Assembly (NCBI GenBank): GCA_021776795.1
Contig: JAJFFC010000008.1
Location: 378,738 to 442,737 of the forward strand
DNA from: Planctomycetota bacterium
GTDB taxonomy: Bacteria > Planctomycetota > UBA1135
Reading direction: 5' to 3'
Length of the DNA: 64,000 nt
Each line of letters starts with the position of its first letter. The first letter of the stretch is position 1. The position numbers and the translations under genes were made by a program. The notes beneath the pieces were generated by a model that was not told the origin of the DNA, did no database searches, and was given only the letters and a program-made list of their open reading frames with translations. Positions 53,496-61,762 of this stretch are shown piece after piece.

Positions 53496-55693
53496 CAGAT
53501 GCGAACAGAGTAGACCACCTTAATGGTGACGTCACTCCCTGTCGGCACGATGGCACCACTCGCCAATTCTTCCCAGCCGGAATCGACCACAAGGAATAGC
53601 TCGCGGCCATCCTCCACAATCCAGCGCAAACGCGATTGCAGACCGAGGGTATCGCTTTGATTGTCGGCTTGAATCAAGGTTTCGATACTCACTTCAGGGC
53701 TGAAGGAGAAATCCACCGACAAGCGCTCGATGCGCACCGTGAAGTCCCCTCCAGAAACGCTGCCTTTGTCTTCAATGTAGTTCAACTGCGTGTTGAGGAA
53801 CTCATTGGGGCGGTAATTGACCTCAGCACGTGTTTGCGTGATGTTGCCGTCATACCAGTCACCGCTTAAGAAGGTGAACTGGCCGTAAACCTGGCGGCTC
53901 TTGGAGGTGGTCAGGCGCATGACCGGGAGAATCCAGTCATAACTACCCGGCAGCACGGCCACGCCATCGCCCACGGTGAAAGGACGGTCAGGGCGATCAC
54001 TTTCCAGTATCGCGCCGATGCGAAACTGATCCCCGCTTTCGAGTTCGGCTTCAAAAGCACTGATTTCGGTACGGGAGGAGATGGTATTGCCATCAAGGTC
54101 GGTCCACATCGAGGGCGTAATGGTGAAGCGGTAAAACCGCACTGGACCTCCGGGCGCCGGGCGTGGAGTCCATTGCACTTGGCCGGAAGTTAAAGCTTCG
54201 CCTGGACGGCGAATGAACCCGAGTGCAGGGGCGAAGTCATCTTGGGTACCCACAATGCCCGCACGGTACTGCCAATGCTTCGTACGATAAGAAGCTTGGC
54301 TACCAAAGCCGAGCCCCTGGGCATCGAGAGTGTCATCATCGGACCACACCAAGAAGTTATTCCAGTTGAAGGTGCCGCCATAAAACTTGGTGCTGGAGTA
54401 ACGCGTATCCAATCCAGCCACGGTGTTGCCCTGATCGCTCAATGGATTTCCCGAAGTCAACAAACTGCCAATCGCAAAAGATTCACTGACCTGATAGTTG
54501 GGGCGGAACACGAATAGGTCGCCATCGGGAATGCCGATGTCGGACCGTCCGCCGGTATGCACACCCAAGAATCCCAACCCAAACCGCCCCGCCTGACCCG
54601 CCACCCGCAAGCCAGCTTCGAGAGGGATTTCCTGGCCGCCAGCAAGACCGATGCGGCGACTGAAGAAGGGCAGCACATTGTTGCCATTGAGTTCGCCGAA
54701 CTGGAACATCGTGCTGTCTTGCAGAAAGAAGTCGCGCTTCTCCGGGAAGAATAGCGGGAAGCGCGAGGTATTGACGCGGCGATCATCGACCTCGGTTTCG
54801 GCAAAGTCTGTATTCCAGGTCAAGGACGCGCGCAGTTGTGGACTGATGCTCCAGTTGATCTCGCCGCCGACATCGCCAAGCAAATCGCTATCGCCCACTT
54901 CATCGTGATATTTGCCCTTGAAGAATGGGCGGAATTCCAAGCCATAACCTTGGTCCAAGTTTTCAAAACCATCTAGATCACCAGCGGAAGAAACCGACTG
55001 CATGCGCACATGCCGTAGGCGATTGGACCAATGATGGCGCGAGCGGTCTGCGGAGCGATTGCGCTGAAAGTTGCCGCGCCACATGGGGTTATCGCCAAAA
55101 CGCAAGGTGGAGAATGGAATCCGAATTTCGGCAACCCATCGGTCACTCAGGATTTTTGTGCGCCCTTCCCAACTAGCGTTCCACGGTTTATTGAAGCGCT
55201 GGCCGTTGTCACTCGTGAGTGCATCGCCGCGCGAGCCAGCCGCAGAAATCTGGAAGAAGTAACCATTCTTGCCATCGCGGAAGGTGTCGAAGATGAACTC
55301 GATACGATCGTCTTCGTTTAAGAAGGCGTCGCGCGCCATGTTTTGCAGCACCATGTTGTCGACGTCGGGCTCATGACAAATGAAGGCCAGGTACAGCGCT
55401 TGGTCGTCGCGCATTAACCACACTTCGGTGGGAGGATCCGAAGCCACACCCTCTTGAGGGTCCACTTGGAAGAAGTCGGTCACGCGCGAAGCTTGGCCCC
55501 AAGCTTCTTCTAGAAACTCTCCATCGAGAGTCACGCCCTTCGCGGCAGGAACATAAGGCACTGAAGCCAAGGGGCGCGGCGACTCCGGGCGCTTGCGGCA
55601 GTTCGCCTCCTGCGCCATCAAGGGCGAACCCGAGATAGCGATAAGACCGCCAAGCACAAAGGCGGCCCGCCTCAGTGAGGTTTGGCGAGCCAT
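53495..55693 (-). CDS. Exported DUF5916 protein with N-terminal CBM9-like domain
   Basis: A 732-residue exported protein from ATG 55693 (MARQTSLRRAAFVLGGLIAISGSPLMAQ). Residues about 45-200 look like a family-9 carbohydrate-binding domain (TLDGEFLEEAWGQASRVTDFF, YLAFICHEPD, RIEFIFDTFRDGKNGYFF). The rest is a long barrel with RFPLFFPEKRDFFLQDSTMF, the signature of DUF5916. Probably an outer-membrane protein that binds sugar. The N-terminal frame beyond 55693 runs antisense within mutY and was discarded. Confidence 0.85.
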   Translation of the reverse strand: MARQTSLRRAAFVLGGLIAISGSPLMAQEANCRKRPESPRPLASVPYVPAAKGVTLDGEFLEEAWGQASRVTDFFQVDPQEGVASDPPTEVWLMRDDQALYLAFICHEPDVDNMVLQNMARDAFLNEDDRIEFIFDTFRDGKNGYFFQISAAGSRGDALTSDNGQRFNKPWNASWEGRTKILSDRWVAEIRIPFSTLRFGDNPMWRGNFQRNRSADRSRHHWSNRLRHVRMQSVSSAGDLDGFENLDQGYGLEFRPFFKGKYHDEVGDSDLLGDVGGEINWSISPQLRASLTWNTDFAETEVDDRRVNTSRFPLFFPEKRDFFLQDSTMFQFGELNGNNVLPFFSRRIGLAGGQEIPLEAGLRVAGQAGRFGLGFLGVHTGGRSDIGIPDGDLFVFRPNYQVSESFAIGSLLTSGNPLSDQGNTVAGLDTRYSSTKFYGGTFNWNNFLVWSDDDTLDAQGLGFGSQASYRTKHWQYRAGIVGTQDDFAPALGFIRRPGEALTSGQVQWTPRPAPGGPVRFYRFTITPSMWTDLDGNTISSRTEISAFEAELESGDQFRIGAILESDRPDRPFTVGDGVAVLPGSYDWILPVMRLTTSKSRQVYGQFTFLSGDWYDGNITQTRAEVNYRPNEFLNTQLNYIEDKGSVSGGDFTVRIERLSVDFSFSPEVSIETLIQADNQSDTLGLQSRLRWIVEDGRELFLVVDSGWEELASGAIVPTGSDVTIKVVYSVRI

Positions 55694-55703
55694 GGGCAAA
55701 ATC

Positions 55704-56756
55704 CTAAATGCTTTTCTGCACGATAGCCAGGGCTTTCCTGGTGATGGTGGTGAGGGCCAAATCCGTAGTAGCCTTGACCGCCTCGCCCCCTTCGCTGGGG
55801 TAGTGCCAAACTTCAATCCGAAAACGGTGGTTGGTGATGGCATGGGAGAATTCACCAAGGCGTCGTCCGGGAAGCAAGGCGTGAGCAGCCTCAAACTGCT
55901 CCCGCTCCTCGCCCGACTGCATCAAGGGAGGTTCGAAAAAACCGGGATTCCACCCGGATTGCCGCTGCGACACGCGCCAATGCTTCCCCGCGCCAATCAT
56001 CAAGCATTGCAGACGGCGGGCGACGACCTCTTTCTTGCGCGGCGGCAAGGGATAGGCGTGTGGATTTCCTTCCTGAAAGGCGGTGCAGGAGGATTGCCAT
56101 GGGCATTCGCCACACAAGGCTTGCCGGGCCTTACACACGGTGGCGCCAAGCTCCATCAAGGCTTCGTTCAACTCCCCCGCCGCGGCCAAATCGGCGGTCG
56201 GAAGCTGCTTCATCCAAGCGCTCCCTGCCTGCTCCGAAGCTCGATGCAATGCGGGGGCATCGCGCCGCAACTCCAGGCCATTGAGGCGAGCGACGACACG
56301 CTTGACGTTGCCATCGACCACCGGGAGACGCTCGCCGGATACCAGAGAAGCAATCGCCGCCGAGGTATAGGGGCCGATTCCGGGAAGCGCTTGCCACTCA
56401 GTTGCGGTGATTGGGAATGCGCCGGCCGCGACCACGGTTTGGGCAGCCGCCTGCAGATGGCGCGCGCGGCGGTAGTAGCCAAGGCCAGCCCAGGCGGCCA
56501 AGACCTCGTCTTCTGGGGCCGAGGCCAGGGCGTCGACCGTGGGAAAGTGGGCGAGAAAGGCCTCGAAGTAGGGCACGACGGCCTCGACCCGGGTTTGTTG
56601 GAGCATGATTTCCGCGACCCAAGTGCGGTAGGGGTCGCGCAGGCCGTCGGCACCCACAGACACCCGCCACGGCAGCTCACGACGTCGGCCATGAAACCAC
56701 TGGCGCAATTGCGCCGGGCAAGCCCCAGCCGCTCCGGTAACGTATGGCTTCGTCAT
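55704..56756 (-). CDS. mutY: A/G-specific adenine DNA glycosylase MutY
   Basis: Removes adenine mispaired with 8-oxoguanine. The 350-residue protein has WVAEIMLQQTRVEAVVPYF, the helix-hairpin-helix LPGIGPYTSAAIAS with catalytic Asp in VVDGNVKRVVARL, and the [4Fe-4S] ligands in CKARQALCGECPWQSSC (C-x6-C-x2-C-x5-C), followed by a Nudix-like C-terminal domain for 8-oxoG recognition. ATG 56756 was chosen; the frame upstream overlaps the divergent membrane-protein gene. The two starts are 16 bases apart. Confidence 0.94.
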   Translation of the reverse strand: MTKPYVTGAAGACPAQLRQWFHGRRRELPWRVSVGADGLRDPYRTWVAEIMLQQTRVEAVVPYFEAFLAHFPTVDALASAPEDEVLAAWAGLGYYRRARHLQAAAQTVVAAGAFPITATEWQALPGIGPYTSAAIASLVSGERLPVVDGNVKRVVARLNGLELRRDAPALHRASEQAGSAWMKQLPTADLAAAGELNEALMELGATVCKARQALCGECPWQSSCTAFQEGNPHAYPLPPRKKEVVARRLQCLMIGAGKHWRVSQRQSGWNPGFFEPPLMQSGEEREQFEAAHALLPGRRLGEFSHAITNHRFRIEVWHYPSEGGEAVKATTDLALTTITRKALAIVQKSI

Positions 56757-56772
56757 GAACCTGCCAGGATAA

Positions 56773-59382
56773 ATGACCGGCTTCCTGCGTGCCTTCCTAA
56801 GCTTCGTCCTTCTCACCGCTCTCGTGCTCGTGCTCGACGGCGTGGTCGCCTGCTTCACCGAAGCGCTCGGTGGCGGCACCAAAATGCGCCTGCTTGCGGC
56901 GCTCTTGACCTTCCTGCCGCTCGGCCTTGGCGCCATCCATCGTGGCGCCGGCCATGTCCCGACCCGCGCGCGCTTTTTGCTGCTGGGTTTCGTCGGCGCC
57001 CTTCCGCTCATGAGCGGCTTGGCCCCGGTCACAGGGCTATTGATCCTGGCCTTCTTGCTGCCACTTCGGGCGCTGGGCGCACAGCTTCACGCCCTGCTCG
57101 CTGCCCAACGCTACACCATGGGTATGGGATTGGTCGCCATGCTCGGCGCTTATGCCCTGAGCACCGCCTTCCCCATGGGCTTGCCGCTTTATCTCGCGGC
57201 ATGGGCTCTGGCGGCGGCCTTGATGCGCTACTTGCTCACCACCGAGCAACCTCCAGCGCAACCCACGGACCCGAGTGGTGCCCTGCAAGCCTTTCTACTC
57301 GGCCTCGGGCTCACCTGCCTGTTCTTCTTTTTCCGCCCCTACTTTGCGGTGTTGGACTCTGGCGCCACTAGGACCGACCTCAGCCGATGGCTCGGTTTCG
57401 CGCTGATCCTTGGATTCAGTTGGGCCACCTTTGGCACCGGCTTTGGCGAAAGCAAACTGCGCCTTCATGCACTCGCGGTGGCGTCCTTGGCCATGGCCCT
57501 GACTCTCCCATGGTGGAGTCATATGGTCGAAGCCTTCTTCCAGCCGCAGGCTTACACCAAAGTGTTGGCCTCGCCGATGTTGCGCGATTGGGTGAACTCA
57601 CCCAATCCTCTCCTGTGGGAAGATCACTGGGCCTATGGCGCAGTCACCGCGATTGCCGCCTTTGGCTTGCCGACGGCATTGGCCACGGTTGCCTTCCGCT
57701 GCTTGAATTGGCCCAAAGCTTTGGCGCCATTCCTATTGGGCATCAGCGCAGCTCTGATTTCCGCTTTGCTCGTGGGCTGGGCTACGTTGCCAATCCTCGG
57801 CACGATTGCCGCAGGGTTCTTATTCGCCACGGCATTGTCCTCGGCCGGCTTGGGCCACCACCGACCTGCGCGCGCTAGTGTGCAAGTTGCGGTGGTACTG
57901 GTTTTGGGCGGCCTATTTTTGCGCGAGGTTTCGCGCCCAGTGCCTGGCTTCCCCCTGCAAGACAACTTTGCGTGGTCCGTCGCCACCGAGGACGGCAGCG
58001 AAGGGCCGGTCCACTTGCAAGAGGCCACCTACACCGCGCTCCCGCGGTGGATTGAGCGTGAATCTGGCGAAGTCATGGGTCGTCGCCTCTTCCTTGCCGA
58101 TGGCCGCAACATGCTGCAGGGAACGCTCCAACAACAAGAAGGCCGATTGCGCGCCGCGGTGTTTGCCGCCACTTTGGGTCCCGAGCAGCTGGAATCGATC
58201 GCGCTAGTCGGTTCGCCTGCACCAGCCACCACGCAAATGCTCGCACGCCTGAGTGGCGCGCGGATGAGTGTGGCCTCTGACCCGCCCGAACTCGGTGCCA
58301 TGGCCTTCCGCTTGTCGCAGCAAGATGACGCCGACCGCGCCATTGATCAACCAGAGTTCGTCAGCAGCTTGACCACCGCCGACGGCCCCTTCGACCTCAT
58401 CATGCTGCAGGGCGATGCCTGGTGGGAATCGCGTCATTCGGTATTGCGCAGCAATCTCTTGCGTCAGGCGCAATTGCGCCTCAGCGACGACGGCGTTTGT
58501 GTATTCGTGTGCCGTCCAGAGCAACTTGAAGCAGGCGTGCTGCCGGCATGGCTGGCCGCTTTCGCTCATGTCTTCCCCGATATGCGTCTGTGGCTGGTTC
58601 CAGATTCGGTGCAATCCATGCACTTGGTCGTCGCCGGCACCTTGGGCGATGAAGACTTGGAGTGGCCACGGCAAGGTGAGTTGAGCCCCGCCTTGGAGCA
58701 AGCCTGCAGCCAGTTGATGTTGCCCTTGGGCACCCATGCTGACCGCCAAGCCTTAGAAGTGCCGCTGAACCTAGATGCTCTACCAAAGGGGCGCTCCTAT
58801 CTTTTCCGCGCGCCATGGCATCCGGTCGATGGGCGCTTAGCGAATACGGCATTCCACCCGGAATCACGAGACAAAGAAGTGCGCCGCGCCGCCCGCGTTT
58901 TGGAAGAGCTCATGAGCTTGCAAACGGCAGATGCCCCAAGCGTGTTGTCTTATTACGCCGCCGAAATTGCTGGCCAAGAATTTTCGGTTCATGACACTTA
59001 CCTGACCGCCAACCCTTATGCGATTGAGATCGATGAAGCGGCACTAGAGGCATTGCTTACACTCGCCAAAGCCCATCCCGAAGCCGCCAGTGTGGTGCAA
59101 CTGTGGCAATGGGTCGCGGTTTCCTTAGTGGAACTACGCGAGGTCATGTGGCTCGAAACTTATATGTCGGAGCTGCAGGCACTCGGCTGGGGAATGCCGT
59201 TCTTGAAACTGGCCCGCGCGCACGCAGCCATGGAAATGCTCGATTTTGAGGGCGCCGTCGCCCTGATTGATGAGGTCCTGGCAGTAGAGCCTGGCCACGA
59301 GGCTGCGTTGCAGATGCGCCCCTACGCCGCCGCACAGGAGCAAATTCCTCGCGACGAGCACGCTGGGCACGACCATCGCTGA
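56773..59382 (+). CDS. Membrane fusion: spermidine-synthase-like transporter-type protein with C-terminal helical repeats
   Basis: An 869-residue protein. Residues 1-400 form about 11 membrane helices in the style of fused MFS/spermidine-synthase proteins. Residues about 400-640 look like a spermidine-synthase-type Rossmann domain in degraded form: where a SAM loop of the GGG type is expected it reads IALVGSPAPATTQML, and FDLIMLQGDAWW replaces the family's DxxxxD segment. A TPR-like stretch (about 770-845) and an HAGHDHR tail follow. It is therefore likely catalytically different or inactive. It starts 16 bases from mutY, divergent. Confidence 0.75.
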   Translation: MTGFLRAFLSFVLLTALVLVLDGVVACFTEALGGGTKMRLLAALLTFLPLGLGAIHRGAGHVPTRARFLLLGFVGALPLMSGLAPVTGLLILAFLLPLRALGAQLHALLAAQRYTMGMGLVAMLGAYALSTAFPMGLPLYLAAWALAAALMRYLLTTEQPPAQPTDPSGALQAFLLGLGLTCLFFFFRPYFAVLDSGATRTDLSRWLGFALILGFSWATFGTGFGESKLRLHALAVASLAMALTLPWWSHMVEAFFQPQAYTKVLASPMLRDWVNSPNPLLWEDHWAYGAVTAIAAFGLPTALATVAFRCLNWPKALAPFLLGISAALISALLVGWATLPILGTIAAGFLFATALSSAGLGHHRPARASVQVAVVLVLGGLFLREVSRPVPGFPLQDNFAWSVATEDGSEGPVHLQEATYTALPRWIERESGEVMGRRLFLADGRNMLQGTLQQQEGRLRAAVFAATLGPEQLESIALVGSPAPATTQMLARLSGARMSVASDPPELGAMAFRLSQQDDADRAIDQPEFVSSLTTADGPFDLIMLQGDAWWESRHSVLRSNLLRQAQLRLSDDGVCVFVCRPEQLEAGVLPAWLAAFAHVFPDMRLWLVPDSVQSMHLVVAGTLGDEDLEWPRQGELSPALEQACSQLMLPLGTHADRQALEVPLNLDALPKGRSYLFRAPWHPVDGRLANTAFHPESRDKEVRRAARVLEELMSLQTADAPSVLSYYAAEIAGQEFSVHDTYLTANPYAIEIDEAALEALLTLAKAHPEAASVVQLWQWVAVSLVELREVMWLETYMSELQALGWGMPFLKLARAHAAMEMLDFEGAVALIDEVLAVEPGHEAALQMRPYAAAQEQIPRDEHAGHDHR

Positions 59383-59443
59383 GTTCATCAATTCTTCACA
59401 ATTCCTGCGCATCTTCCCACGCGGAAAGGCTTAATCTGCTGGC

Positions 59444-59460
59444 TCCGACACAAGGTCGGA
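59444..59460. other. Stem-loop in the leader of the BNR-repeat gene
   Basis: TCCGAC (59444-59449) pairs with GTCGGA (59455-59460) around ACAAG. It is 24 bases upstream of the GTG start and has no T-run. It may be a weak terminator or leader structure; the rest of the 102-base gap shows nothing else. Confidence 0.35.
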
Positions 59461-59484
59461 ACTTCCCTAAGCCCATTACCAATT

Positions 59485-61194
59485 GTGAAAGGCATCTACA
59501 TCCCTGCTTCCTTGCTGGCCATCGTCATGGCCGCCCCCCTCTCTGCGCAAAACGCGCGCACACCGGTTCAGCTCGACGCTGGTCTCGGTACTCCTGTCGG
59601 CCCGGCTGTCGTCACCGATGGCGAAACCTCCATGGTGCTCTGGAAAGAGTCCGGCACCAACAACATGTATGTCTCGACTTCGAGCGATCGCGGTCTGACC
59701 TGGAGCACCGCCACTCGTGTCGACTCCGACGCCACTGCTGCTTCTAAGTTCGCCAGCGAGTTTGGCGTGGCTGCCGGCGGCGGCAACTTGGTCGCGTGCT
59801 GGTCCGATGACCGCAACCAAGCCTTCGATGCCGACCTCTTTTACACCATCTCGAACGATGGTGGCTTGACCTGGTCTGCCGACATCGCCGCCGACAAAGG
59901 CTTGCCTTCTCTCGGCAACGACGTGAAAGATTTCAGCGCCTTGGCCGAAGGCCAAACCATCATCTTCGTCACCGCGACCGAAGACGATGCCAACGGCGGA
60001 CCTGAGCAACTCTTCGCCACCGTTTCAGTCGATGGTGGTGCCACCTTTGGTGCAGCCTTCGCCCTTTCCACCCACGGCGCTGCTGCCGACGTCGATGAAT
60101 TCTCTGCTGACCTTTCGCAAGGCGTGTTGCACGTGGTGTGGCAGGACAACCTCACCGGCACCAACGCGGCGTACTACACCCAGTACACCGTCGCCACTGG
60201 CGCCCTGGTCACCGACGTCCTTCTCAGCACCAATGCCTCCGCCGCAGGTGGCATCGTCGAGAACGACATCAACGTTTCGGCCACTGGCAGCAATGTCATC
60301 GCGACCTTCCAAAACGATTACACCACCAGCTCGAGCCTGCATGAGTTGTCGGCCGTGGTTTCCACCGATGGTGGCGCCACCTGGACTGCCGATGCCGTGA
60401 TTGGCGGATACACCCCCGCCGTCGACGACGCCGACCATCCAGTTTCCTTGGCTTTGTCCAACGGCAACTTCGTCATCGCCTATGAGCACAACGCCACTGG
60501 CAGCGACGAGATCTACGCCCTGTCCTCGACCGACTCCGGCGTGACCTGGACCGAAACCGCTAGCCTTGGTGGCGGTGGCTTCCCAGCCATTTCCGGGGGT
60601 GGCGACTACGTCGGCATCAACTGGACCGGAACCTCCTTCCCAGAAGGTTCGCAGCTCGTGACCTCCAACGACGGTGGCGCCACTTTCGTTCCTGCCGTCG
60701 ATGTTGCTGCCGGCCAGACTGGCGATGCTGACTTCGCCGAGTGCGACTTTAACGAGCTCTACGGCAACTTCATGTTGGTGTGGCTCAGCGATGACTCCGG
60801 CGCCAACCAGCTCTTCGCTGGTGGTGCTCGCAGCCAGAGCCTGAACCCTGTCGGCCCATTCACCGCCGGTGGCACCATCAACTTTGATGGCACTGGCTTT
60901 GGCACCAGCGAAGCGGGCAACACCTTCATGGTGCTGATCTCCACCGCGACTGGCTCCGCTTTGGTTCCGGGCGACGGGCGTGACATCGGCCTGGCCGTGA
61001 CCCCAACCCTGCTCTCGACCGCTTCGGCTGCGCCACTGATGGCCACTCTCGATGCCTTCGGCGCTGCGAGCACCCCGGCTGTCACCTTCCCAGGTAGCTT
61101 CCCGATCGGCACCACGCTTTCCGCAGTGGCGCTGAGCCGCCTCGGCGGTAGCTACGACTCCATCACCGACATCGCCACGATCACGGTGCTGTAA
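59485..61194 (+). CDS. Secreted BNR-repeat (sialidase-like propeller) protein
   Basis: A 569-residue secreted protein (GTG start 59485, signal MKGIYIPASLLAIVMAAPLSAQ). At least six Asp-box repeats of the sialidase propeller are visible: SSDRGLTWS, SNDGGLTWS, SVDGGATFG, STDGGATWT, STDSGVTWT and SNDGGATFV. No Arg triad of true sialidases was identified, so glycan binding or structural function is as likely as catalysis. The last 110 residues (GPFTAGGTINFDGTGFGTSE ... ATITVL) form a C-terminal beta-sandwich shared in style with other secreted proteins of this phylum, perhaps for secretion or attachment. Confidence 0.87.
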   Translation: MKGIYIPASLLAIVMAAPLSAQNARTPVQLDAGLGTPVGPAVVTDGETSMVLWKESGTNNMYVSTSSDRGLTWSTATRVDSDATAASKFASEFGVAAGGGNLVACWSDDRNQAFDADLFYTISNDGGLTWSADIAADKGLPSLGNDVKDFSALAEGQTIIFVTATEDDANGGPEQLFATVSVDGGATFGAAFALSTHGAAADVDEFSADLSQGVLHVVWQDNLTGTNAAYYTQYTVATGALVTDVLLSTNASAAGGIVENDINVSATGSNVIATFQNDYTTSSSLHELSAVVSTDGGATWTADAVIGGYTPAVDDADHPVSLALSNGNFVIAYEHNATGSDEIYALSSTDSGVTWTETASLGGGGFPAISGGGDYVGINWTGTSFPEGSQLVTSNDGGATFVPAVDVAAGQTGDADFAECDFNELYGNFMLVWLSDDSGANQLFAGGARSQSLNPVGPFTAGGTINFDGTGFGTSEAGNTFMVLISTATGSALVPGDGRDIGLAVTPTLLSTASAAPLMATLDAFGAASTPAVTFPGSFPIGTTLSAVALSRLGGSYDSITDIATITVL

Positions 61195-61235
61195 GGCCCT
61201 CAGGGCGGGCTCAGGCCCTCCTAACAGCCTTTTGT

Positions 61236-61273
61236 AGGTCTGCTGCCAACTCAGGCAGCGGACCTCCTTTTTT
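61236..61273 (+). terminator. Rho-independent terminator after the BNR-repeat gene
   Basis: A 12-base stem (61236-61247 with 61254-61265, one G-T pair), loop AACTCA, then CC and six T. It lies 41 bases after the stop and 16 bases before the next start. Confidence 0.88.
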
Positions 61274-61289
61274 GCGCTATCCTAGAGGC

Positions 61290-61688
61290 ATGATTCTCTC
61301 AATCCTCCAGGTTTTTGCCCTCTCGGTGCCTGCCGCCCCGGTGGCCACCGATCTGCCTGCCCCGGCGCCCGTGACGGCTACAGCCTCGACGAGCAGTCAA
61401 GCCCTAGCTGCAGCGCCCACAATCCTGTTCGCCCTGCCTTCTAGCGGCTCTCAGCTCGACCCTGTGGTGATTGTTGGCACCAACTTCGCCGATACCGCCC
61501 TGCCGTTCTTTGGCTTCATCCCTTCGATCCCGCTCTTCACCTTCAGCACCGGCCGTATCCCTTTCCTGGGCCGTGTTTCGGTCATGGTGACCGCAGTTCC
61601 CTTCACGTTTTTCCCGGGAACCGTAGATTTGACGGTGTTGAGCGATTTCCAAAGTAGCAACGCCATCGACTTCACCATTACCTCATAG
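61290..61688 (+). CDS. Small secreted TIG-like domain protein
   Basis: A 132-residue exported protein: signal peptide MILSILQVFALSVPAAP, an Ala/Thr/Pro-rich linker, then about 85 residues of beta-sandwich (PTILFALPSSGSQLDPVVIVGTNFADTALPFFG ... SSNAIDFTITS) that follow the IPT/TIG immunoglobulin-like pattern. It probably serves as a surface or adhesion module. ATG 61290 lies just after a terminator, so it must have its own promoter or depend on readthrough. Confidence 0.72.
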   Translation: MILSILQVFALSVPAAPVATDLPAPAPVTATASTSSQALAAAPTILFALPSSGSQLDPVVIVGTNFADTALPFFGFIPSIPLFTFSTGRIPFLGRVSVMVTAVPFTFFPGTVDLTVLSDFQSSNAIDFTITS

Positions 61689-61762
61689 GACCCTCATACG
61701 GCATCCTATACTGGCCGGTGGCGGCGCCCCTTCCGCCATCCCTAAGTACTCAATAGCACCCC

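Noticed and set aside
55694-55894. N-terminal extension of the DUF5916 frame
   Set aside because: It lies over the coding sequence of mutY in another frame; ATG 55693 gives a proper signal peptide.
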